A model generated the notes under the pieces. It was not told the origin of the DNA. It did not search any database and saw only the letters and a list, made by a program, of their open reading frames with translations. A stretch of DNA of 64,000 bases from an uncultured Collinsella sp. (GTDB lineage: Bacteria > Actinomycetota > Coriobacteriia > Coriobacteriales > Coriobacteriaceae), in assembly GCA_959599915.1 (NCBI GenBank), contig CAUGJE010000010.1:1-64000 (forward strand), read 5' to 3'. Both the position numbers and the translations under genes were made by a program. This document shows, piece by piece, positions 7,470-14,911 of this stretch. The stretch's first letter is position 1. Every line of letters begins with the position of its first letter.

Positions 7470-10400
7470 ATGGAGATTAAGAACATGAACCGAGGCGTGC
7501 TCGGCAGGCTGATCGCTGTGGTGGCAATCGCCCTTTGCTGCGTTGTAGCGCTGCCGGCGGCAGCGTATGCCGAGGATGTGCCCGAGGACAAGACCGAATT
7601 CCATATCACAAACAGGAACGACTTCCTGGCGTGTGTCGCGCTGTCGCGACAGCGCGACACGTCGCAGTGGCGCGTCTATCTCGATAACGATATCGTTCTT
7701 AACGATGATGATATGAACGCCATTGTTGAGGATACGGTCAAGCACCTCTCCTTTGGCAACAAAGAACATCCCTTTAAGGGCGTCTTTGACGGTCAAAACC
7801 ATACCGTGAAGGGCCTGAACTACGAGAATAAGGTCTTGGATCCCGAGCGCGATACGGGCTTTTTTGCCGAGACCGATGGCGCCACCATTAAGAACTTCCT
7901 GGTCAAGGATGCCAACATTTGGGCTGACTTCCGCGGCGGCATTATCGTGGGCAGGGCGATCAACACCCACTTCGAAAACGTTATGGTCATGGAGAGCACC
8001 CTGCACGTTACGTGTGCCAACAACATGCTCAATGTGATTACCAATGCGGGTTTTGAGGGGGGCCTGATTGCTGGCGAGCTCGATGGTTGCACCCTCTACA
8101 ACTGCGAGGTCCGTGGTGGCCGCGCCGTTAACAACACGACTTCGGGCGTACAGGCAATCGGTGGCGAGGGCCTGTATATGGCGGCGTTTGCCGGCTACGT
8201 TAAGAACTCGACCATCGAGTATTGCCGCGTGACGCCTACGCGCAACGAGGATGGCTCGATTGCCGAGAAGGGCATGACCGACGTTACCAATAAATACGAT
8301 GTGGCCATTGGCGCCCTGGGCGGCAACAACGTGTACGCCTCGGGTTTTGTGGGCTGCATGGCAGAAGGCGCTAAAGTCATTGACTGCTTTTCAACGGCGA
8401 AATGCTATAGCTATGCTGCTTCTTACGTGGGCGTTGTCTCCGTAACGCGCGCTTGGACGGGCGGTCTTGCAGGCCGCATCTTGTCTAAGAGCGGTAATGA
8501 AATCACTCGCAGCCATTTCGCCGGCGATTTGAGCTCGCGCCAGTACAACCCCATCGCCGTGATCCCCATTATTCAAAACGACGTGAACCTGGGCGGTATT
8601 GCTGCACGCGCTAATGCGGGTGATGCGACTATCACTGATTGCTACTTCAAGCCCAGTGTCAGCCTATCCGGGTTTAGTCAGGGTACGGCAGCCAAGAAGA
8701 AGATTTACGCCCTTGCGGGTGATGGCACGGTATCCGGTGCCGGATTCGGTCCCTGGGACGACGAACGCTACGTCACACGTGAGCTGTGGGAGCAGCATGA
8801 TTACGACTTCTGTGCCGGCACCATGCGCTCGACTGCTAACGATGCGTATCTGAATGACTCACACTCCAATGAGTGGGCGATGGACTACAAACTGAATATT
8901 CCCGTGCATGGCCAGAGCGTTAAGGCGACGATTGATTTTCCCGGTGCAGGCATCGCGACCATCGAGGCAACCAAACTCGGTATTGATCAGGCGACCTCGG
9001 ATCCGTATACCTTTGCCGTGAGTGCCGTGCTGGCGGGAACGGCCCAGGGCTTGGCCCAGGGCGATACGTCGGTAACGTTTAAGCAGGATACCTCCGCAAA
9101 GCCTGAGGGGCTGAGCGAGGAGAACGGCGGCTACCGTTTTATGGGCTGGTTCCGCGAGCCCGATGTGCAAGTGAATCGAATTGGACAAGACAACAGCTGG
9201 TTTGACGGCAAGACCGATGCCGATGCTGTGGCTGCTGGCAAGCAGGTCCAGAAGAGCGAGTTGCACGACGAAACGTCAACCTATACTGCCGATAACGCGA
9301 AAGGGGCCAAGGCTTTTGAGGGCAATGACCTGTTTATCGCTTCGTACGAGGCACAGGTGCTGTTCTATAACGTCAAGGGCGAAACGCTCGATTGGCAGAG
9401 CGGTGCTGCGCACGACAGGTCGACGGATTGGTACCGCTACGGCGTGGGTTTGACGCCCGCTGCCCCCGCGGATCGCGGCAACTTGAAGCCTACCGCGACA
9501 TTTATCGGCTGGACCACGCAGCCTAGCAGCGAGGCGGGGATGAATGGTGGCTATGCCGCCATCACCTCGACTCAGTTAGCCGAGCTTAAAAATCAGGGAG
9601 CTTTTTATCCTGCGGGTAGCGAGATCACGGTTGTCCGTCCTACCGACTTCTACCCGGTGTACAGCGACTACGTGTCGAACATCATAACGGTGTTCGAGGG
9701 CAATGAGCGGGACACAACCGACGATAAGACTCTGCGCGACGGTGTGGGCAAAACCAATGTCGACGTCCAGACTACCGAGGACGGCACCAGCGTCTACACG
9801 GTACAGGTGTGCAACACGGAAGGTACGCCCCTGTCCAATGGCGGCAAGCTGCCCGATGGCTATCGCTTCTTGGGTTGGTATGAAAACAAGGGGACCGAGG
9901 ATGCTCCGCTCGAGGTGCGCGTAAGCCGCGACCCCAGCTACACACTCCCTGCCGATGTCGATCTAACTGTGCCACATACCTACATCGCCCGCTTTGAGTA
10001 CCGAGTGGATTATTACGTTCGGGCTTATACCAACCATGAGTTTACGGACAGCAAGCTACTTTGTTCCGTTTGGAATCGCTATCAAACGCCCTTTGAAGAA
10101 AACGTCGGTAGTACCTTCGTGCGTGAAAACGTCGTCCACTGGGGTCCGGAGCATGTTGACCACGGCATAAAGGATAGTTATGACGGAACGTGTGAGACGC
10201 GCTACACGACGAAAACCCTTGTCGTGAGTCCCCTTAACGCGTACTCGCACAACGTTAAAAACGATACGGGAGCCGATACTCTAAAAAACCTCTATGCCGA
10301 TACTGATTTTCCAGGCGCTGCAACGCTAAGCGATACTTGGACTTCGGCTTCGCTGAACGTAACGGCCAAACTGGTGAATGATCGCTATCGCCTGAATTTC

Positions 10401-12932
10401 TGGACGCTTGAGCGCGATGGTGAATATTGGACATATGTGAAAAATCCCATCGAGAGCATAGTGCGTACAGATAAGAAGTACTACGTTCGCGCGATGATTA
10501 CCACGGACGTTAATTTCTACAACAAGGGCGATAATGTCGTGAGGACTGCCACGCGGCGCTATGAGAGTAACTTGCTGCAGACCAAGGTGAACGGGGCGGA
10601 TCCGACGTTCACGTATTACTACCCGCATGTTAATAAGTCGGTTAAAGTGGCCGAAAAACCAGAAGATGGTGAGAAGGGATCGTATGAGAGCCCCCTGACC
10701 CTCGAAGCTTCCCCGACCGATGCCGACATGGCCGTGCCGGGCTATAAGTTCCTGGGCTGGATTTCGACCGCCGAGGTCAAGAAGGATTCTGCCGTCTGGA
10801 AATATATCTATGATGTCGCCAACGACCCCTATGTGACGAGCGATCCGGAAAAGGCGGCGCCATACTTGGCGACGGATGACTCCAAGGTCACCCAGTGTCA
10901 GGATGCCTATCCCGTCTACGCAAAGTTCGACGTCAACTACACCACCAACCTGCACCGCGCCGGTTTTAATGGCACTTCCGAGGTGAATGTTCCTAGGTAT
11001 GACATCACCCCTAATCTCAATGCGGACACCGATCCCGCCACGGCAACGGTGACTCCTGATATCGAAACGACGGTATACAAGTCAGGCGGCGAGCGATACA
11101 AGCTGAATAAGGTCGAAATCGAACTCCCGAACGGTGAGGTTAAGGAGCTCGAATCTGACGGCAATAACTCGTATACCTATCCGGTGGAGCCGGGCAAGCC
11201 TTACACGTTTGTGGCCTACTACACGCCCATTGCGGTGGTGTATCACCTGAACGACGCCGATATCGATGGCAAGCTCGCGCAGGAGGGCAATACGCTCGGC
11301 AGCCTTAAGGATGGCATGCCGCTGCCGACGTATAACGTTGGCGACATCGATGCTGCAACGAGCGCATACAATGCCTTCGTAGGCTGGACGGAAACTAAAC
11401 CGGCATCCGGCAACGGTTATGTCGTTTGGTCGGACGGCCTCCCCATGGTGAATACAAACACTGTGGTTAACGCCCCCATGGAGCTGTACCCGGTCTACCG
11501 TGCCAGCGCGGTAATTGTCCAATCGAGTATCGATGCCAATCTGGATAACCCCGATTCTGTGCGTTCTCTTTCGCGCACCGACTCTGGCGATCAAATTTCG
11601 CTGGAAGTAAGAGCTACAGCTGAGGTTGTCGGCAAGGATGGCACCAAGTACGACTTTGTCGGCTGGTCGCGTGACTACGAACCCGATGGCAAATACACTC
11701 TGTTGACCGATGACGAGAAGTATCCCCTCGAGGGCAGCGAGCCCTTTGAGAGCGTGACCTACACCGCGGTGTATAAGATCGCGCCGTATAAGGTGCGCTA
11801 TCACGGTGTCGACGGGTCGGTCGTCTTTACGGCGACGGTCGACTCGGACGGCGAGCGAGCGACGGGCGCCGGCTTTGTCCATAACGTCGATGTTCCCAAG
11901 GTGGATGAGAGCGGCAACCCGGTCTATGACAAAAACGGCAATCCCGAGATGGAGAAAAAGTCCGTGGCATACGACCCGGACGCCCACTCCAAGATCGTCG
12001 CGCTGCTCGATGAACAGACGGCTACTAGCGGTGGCGTGCGCGAACTCTTCCTGGAGTGGCGATATGTGCCTGCCGTTGGCGCTCCGAAGTCTTGGGATGA
12101 GTTTAAGGGCGAGCCGGTCAAGGGAGACATGGACCTGTATCCCGTGACGTATCGAGTGGCCGCCAACGATACGTCCGATACCGAGAGACCCGTAGCCATG
12201 ACCGCGCAGCTTAAGTGGCTGCTCGATCCCACCGCTGGCAACACAGTCGACAACAACGCCGATGAGGCGCCGTTTAAGGCCTGCTTCGCCGAGCCGTTTA
12301 TGGGGACGCAGCTGACTGTTACCGTTAAGCGGGCGAGCTACGGTCCTGGTGCGTCCATGTCGGAGGAACCCGTTAACGACCAGTATGTCTCGCTCTACAG
12401 CTTGGGCTCGGGTAACGGTTCGTTCGACTTGACCAACCGCCTGGAGTCCAAGAAGACGGGCGAAGGGGGGCAGGCTCCTGGCAATGCCGTGTTCGACTTC
12501 GCCAAGACCCATGCGCTGACGATCGTCAAAAAGACCACCGATGCCAGCGCCATGGGACAGACGTTCCGCTTTAAGGTGACGAAGACGGCGGGGGGAGCCT
12601 CTCCCGAGACGCGCGTGGCCGAGGTGAAGGTCGATAAGCGGCAGCAGGAAAACGGTGAGACCTGGTATGTCGGCAGCGTGCAGCTCGCCGCTCCGGCGGG
12701 CATCTATACCGTCGAGGAAGACACGGCTTGGGCATGGCGCTACGAGGGCGAGCTGAGTACGCCGGGCAAGGCGCTCGGCAAATCTGCCGAGCTGACGATT
12801 TCGTCTGCATCGAGCGCGAACGATGCCACGTTCACCTGCACGAACACGCGTGTGAACGACAAATGGATCGACGGCAGCGATCGTGCCCATAACGTTTGGA
12901 GCAACGGCAACGTAGCAAAGAAGGAGGATTAG
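7470..12932 (+). CDS. Giant secreted surface protein with beta-helix and InlB-type repeats
   Basis: This 1820-residue protein has a classical signal peptide (cleavage near AAAYAED, about residue 35). Residues about 45-460 look like a right-handed beta-helix built from GLUG-like turns (FAGYVKNSTIEYC, GGIAARANAG). From about 520 to 1570, seven or so repeats contain a phrase such as YRFLGWYENK and several end in a phrase such as FYPVYSDY, the pattern of Listeria-Bacteroides (InlB B) repeats. The C-terminal part (about 1660-1800) resembles a prealbumin/SpaA-like domain. No LPXTG motif or C-terminal membrane helix is present; it ends KKED. It may be the fibre tip or adhesin, held by the neighbouring subunits. 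ATG 7485 (GGAG upstream) is an alternative start; the ATG at 7470 has GGAGG eleven bases upstream. Confidence 0.8.
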   Translation: MEIKNMNRGVLGRLIAVVAIALCCVVALPAAAYAEDVPEDKTEFHITNRNDFLACVALSRQRDTSQWRVYLDNDIVLNDDDMNAIVEDTVKHLSFGNKEHPFKGVFDGQNHTVKGLNYENKVLDPERDTGFFAETDGATIKNFLVKDANIWADFRGGIIVGRAINTHFENVMVMESTLHVTCANNMLNVITNAGFEGGLIAGELDGCTLYNCEVRGGRAVNNTTSGVQAIGGEGLYMAAFAGYVKNSTIEYCRVTPTRNEDGSIAEKGMTDVTNKYDVAIGALGGNNVYASGFVGCMAEGAKVIDCFSTAKCYSYAASYVGVVSVTRAWTGGLAGRILSKSGNEITRSHFAGDLSSRQYNPIAVIPIIQNDVNLGGIAARANAGDATITDCYFKPSVSLSGFSQGTAAKKKIYALAGDGTVSGAGFGPWDDERYVTRELWEQHDYDFCAGTMRSTANDAYLNDSHSNEWAMDYKLNIPVHGQSVKATIDFPGAGIATIEATKLGIDQATSDPYTFAVSAVLAGTAQGLAQGDTSVTFKQDTSAKPEGLSEENGGYRFMGWFREPDVQVNRIGQDNSWFDGKTDADAVAAGKQVQKSELHDETSTYTADNAKGAKAFEGNDLFIASYEAQVLFYNVKGETLDWQSGAAHDRSTDWYRYGVGLTPAAPADRGNLKPTATFIGWTTQPSSEAGMNGGYAAITSTQLAELKNQGAFYPAGSEITVVRPTDFYPVYSDYVSNIITVFEGNERDTTDDKTLRDGVGKTNVDVQTTEDGTSVYTVQVCNTEGTPLSNGGKLPDGYRFLGWYENKGTEDAPLEVRVSRDPSYTLPADVDLTVPHTYIARFEYRVDYYVRAYTNHEFTDSKLLCSVWNRYQTPFEENVGSTFVRENVVHWGPEHVDHGIKDSYDGTCETRYTTKTLVVSPLNAYSHNVKNDTGADTLKNLYADTDFPGAATLSDTWTSASLNVTAKLVNDRYRLNFWTLERDGEYWTYVKNPIESIVRTDKKYYVRAMITTDVNFYNKGDNVVRTATRRYESNLLQTKVNGADPTFTYYYPHVNKSVKVAEKPEDGEKGSYESPLTLEASPTDADMAVPGYKFLGWISTAEVKKDSAVWKYIYDVANDPYVTSDPEKAAPYLATDDSKVTQCQDAYPVYAKFDVNYTTNLHRAGFNGTSEVNVPRYDITPNLNADTDPATATVTPDIETTVYKSGGERYKLNKVEIELPNGEVKELESDGNNSYTYPVEPGKPYTFVAYYTPIAVVYHLNDADIDGKLAQEGNTLGSLKDGMPLPTYNVGDIDAATSAYNAFVGWTETKPASGNGYVVWSDGLPMVNTNTVVNAPMELYPVYRASAVIVQSSIDANLDNPDSVRSLSRTDSGDQISLEVRATAEVVGKDGTKYDFVGWSRDYEPDGKYTLLTDDEKYPLEGSEPFESVTYTAVYKIAPYKVRYHGVDGSVVFTATVDSDGERATGAGFVHNVDVPKVDESGNPVYDKNGNPEMEKKSVAYDPDAHSKIVALLDEQTATSGGVRELFLEWRYVPAVGAPKSWDEFKGEPVKGDMDLYPVTYRVAANDTSDTERPVAMTAQLKWLLDPTAGNTVDNNADEAPFKACFAEPFMGTQLTVTVKRASYGPGASMSEEPVNDQYVSLYSLGSGNGSFDLTNRLESKKTGEGGQAPGNAVFDFAKTHALTIVKKTTDASAMGQTFRFKVTKTAGGASPETRVAEVKVDKRQQENGETWYVGSVQLAAPAGIYTVEEDTAWAWRYEGELSTPGKALGKSAELTISSASSANDATFTCTNTRVNDKWIDGSDRAHNVWSNGNVAKKED

Positions 12933-12933
12933 C

Positions 12934-13506
12934 ATGTCCAAGCGCAAGCGCATCATCGCCTTGCTGGTGGGGGTTATCCTCTTGGCCGGTACGGCAGGCA
13001 CGCTGGCCTGGCTTTCGGTTACGGGCGTGCTGGTCAACCAGTTCGGCATCGGATCGGTGACGCCATCGGTTCAGGAAACGCTCAACGGCAAAGTGAAAAG
13101 CGATGTCAAGGCGCAGAACACGGGTACTGCGCCCGCCTATATTCGTGCTGCAGTGGATATCTACTGGCAAGATGCGACGAGCGGTGCTCGCCTGTGGGAA
13201 GAGCCGCAAGCTGGCTCGAACTACGAGATTGCGTGGAGCGTGGCTGATGCCCCGGGCGCGAACTCGGCTGATAACTGGGTTAAGGCGAGCGACGGGTTCT
13301 ATTACTGGACGTCGCCCGTCGCTCCCGGCGCGGAAACCGGCGTGCTCATAAATAGAGTTACCGAGCTCAAGGCAACCGAAGGTCGCAATCTTGTCGTGGA
13401 TATCTCCACTCAGGCGATCCAGGCGACGCCCGATGAGGCCGTGCACGATGCATGGGGCTGCAAGGTCGAGGATGGCGTGCTGGTGCCGCCGCATGGAGGT
13501 GCGTAA
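12934..13506 (+). CDS. SipW-type signal-peptide protein (fibre component)
   Basis: This is a 190-residue predicted secreted TasA-like protein. MSKRKR and a hydrophobic core precede AGTLAWLSVTGVLVNQFGIG, the same layout as the two upstream SipW-type proteins. The mature part contains QNTGTAPAYIRAAV and a beta-rich body. The ATG at 12934 follows AAGGAGG, which overlaps the end of the giant surface-protein gene, so translation is coupled. It is probably a substrate of the locus signal peptidase. Whether it is an anchor, a cap or a minor subunit cannot be told from sequence. Confidence 0.7.
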   Translation: MSKRKRIIALLVGVILLAGTAGTLAWLSVTGVLVNQFGIGSVTPSVQETLNGKVKSDVKAQNTGTAPAYIRAAVDIYWQDATSGARLWEEPQAGSNYEIAWSVADAPGANSADNWVKASDGFYYWTSPVAPGAETGVLINRVTELKATEGRNLVVDISTQAIQATPDEAVHDAWGCKVEDGVLVPPHGGA

Positions 13507-13508
13507 GT

Positions 13509-14207
13509 ATGGCGTTCTCGATTCGCAAAGGTGTTGCGCGCTCCTTGCGTTGCATGGTCGCGGCCATTTTTTGCATGGTCGCGCTCGCCGTTCCTGCCCG
13601 CGCGTTTGCCGATACTCCCGCGATTGTCTATGACGGAAATGCGCGCCAGCTGACGGTCTCGGGGGAGACGGGCGCCTTGGGGGAGCCCGATCTGTTTCCA
13701 GCCTTTAAAGATCTAATGCCTGGCGATGTGCGCGAGCAACAGATTGAGGTTCGTGCCACGGGTGTAAAGTCCCAGGTACGCGTGTTTGTGCGGGCCGTTG
13801 TCGATCGCGAGACGGCACGCCTGTTGTCGCCTATCACCTTAACGGCATCGGTGGGCGATGCGTCTGCCGGTTGGCTCCAGACGGGAACGCCGGGCAGTGT
13901 GTGCGCCTATCCCACGCAGGTCGCAACGTTTACGAACGATGGCAGCACGGTGCTCAATTTGCAACTAAGTGTCCCGACGTCGGTGGGCAACGAGCTTGCC
14001 GACGCAAGCAAGGCAATTCGCTGGGAAATCACCGCCGAAGACGATGGCGAGAAGATCCCCGTACAACCTGCTGGCAGCAAGAAGCCCGGCTTGCTTGGTC
14101 TGGCGGCAACGGGCGACAACACGCTCGCTTTGCTTTTGGTGTTGCTGGCGCTTGCCGTCATCGCTTTTATAGCCGCGCTTCTTTTGTCCCGGAGGGATAA
14201 GCGCTAG
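13509..14207 (+). CDS. Cell-wall-anchored protein with LAATG sorting signal
   Basis: This 232-residue protein has an N-terminal signal peptide ending near ARAFAD and a beta-rich domain. It has a C-terminal sorting signal: LAATGD (residues 198-203), a hydrophobic stretch, then SRRDKR. LAATG is a variant of the sortase motif LPXTG, with Ala instead of Pro. It would be anchored to peptidoglycan and is the only member of the locus with such a signal, so it is the likely base that tethers the fibre. ATG 13509 has GGAGGT eight bases upstream and lies two bases after the previous stop. No sortase gene is present in this window. Confidence 0.75.
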   Translation: MAFSIRKGVARSLRCMVAAIFCMVALAVPARAFADTPAIVYDGNARQLTVSGETGALGEPDLFPAFKDLMPGDVREQQIEVRATGVKSQVRVFVRAVVDRETARLLSPITLTASVGDASAGWLQTGTPGSVCAYPTQVATFTNDGSTVLNLQLSVPTSVGNELADASKAIRWEITAEDDGEKIPVQPAGSKKPGLLGLAATGDNTLALLLVLLALAVIAFIAALLLSRRDKR

Positions 14208-14251
14208 GTCCATCTTCTAAACGCAACGCCCTCCCGGGCGGCGGGCACGAA

Positions 14252-14328
14252 GTTCCCTGCTCTACAGTCCTGCGCAAGACGAAGGCCACATTAAGTGGCC
14301 TTCTTTGCGTGCGGAACTCGCGATGAAC
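14252..14328. repeat. Left arm of a long inverted repeat around hairpin-array copy 2
   Basis: This segment is the reverse complement of about 14788-14864, with one small indel and two substitutions. The core 14281-14303 is a hairpin, GAAGGCCAC-ATTAA-GTGGCCTTC, followed by TTTG. It probably terminates the fibre operon. The two substitutions relative to the right arm (A to G and T to C) sit opposite each other in the hairpin stem and keep it paired. Confidence 0.75.
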
Positions 14329-14343
14329 TTCGAGCCCGCCGCT

Positions 14344-14676
14344 CGGGAGGGCGCCCCTTTATTGACGGAAGGCCTAATAAGCGGATATTCCATGCCCGGA
14401 TGTATTCAGAGCGGGACGGGCTTTCCGGATGGGCGGTGTTTCGGAAAGTGTGTCCCAGAATCGGCGCTCAGAGTGGTCCCCACTTTCCGGTTGATGTCTT
14501 GTCCGGAAACTATGTCCCGGAATTAAGGCTTGGAATGGGATGCACTTTCCGGTTGAGAGCCTTAGCGGAAAGTGCGACCCGGAATTTACTCTTGAAGTGG
14601 GATGCGCTTTCCCAACAGGCCCTCAAGCGGAAACTGCGTCCCATTCCGAAGGCAGATTCCGGGACACACTTTCCGA
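14344..14676. repeat. Hairpin-array element, copy 2 (four 62-bp units)
   Basis: This has the same architecture as the element at 4637-4970: the conserved lead GCGCCCCTTTATTGA, then four units starting at 14413, 14475, 14537 and 14599 (62-bp period) and a half unit at about 14652-14674. Unit arms differ from copy 1 but stay complementary: GCACTTTCC with GGAAAGTGC here, GCGGTTTCC with GGAAACCGC there. With copy 1 it brackets the fibre locus. Confidence 0.8.
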
Positions 14677-14683
14677 ATACAAA

Positions 14684-14706
14684 GAAGGCCACTTAATGTG
14701 GCCTTC
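14684..14706. terminator. Hairpin, middle copy of the GGCCAC stem
   Basis: GAAGGCCAC-TTAAT-GTGGCCTTC forms a 9-bp perfect stem. It is the second of three copies of this hairpin between the convergent fibre operon and LTA-synthase gene. Confidence 0.6.
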
Positions 14707-14761
14707 AACTTATATATGTTCAGCGGATACCCCCATGACAAGCCGTGCTCCAACAACAAGG

Positions 14762-14891
14762 CGTCTGTCCGGGCGGAGGCATATAAGGTTCATCGCGAGT
14801 TCCGCACGCAAAGGAGGCCACTTAATGTGGCCTCCGTCTTGCGCAGGACTGTCCGAGCAGGGAACCTTATATGCCTCCGCCCGGACAGACG
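14762..14891. repeat. Long palindrome with nested hairpin
   Basis: Perfect 29-base arms (14762-14790 and 14863-14891; the arm contains GTCTGTCCGGGCGGAGGC) enclose the right arm of the longer inverted repeat and a third hairpin, GGAGGCCAC-TTAAT-GTGGCCTCC (14813-14835). It ends 20 bases from the LTA-synthase stop codon and could act as its terminator on the minus strand. Confidence 0.75.
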
Positions 14892-14911
14892 TTTCAGTTA
14901 TGAGCGACCCG

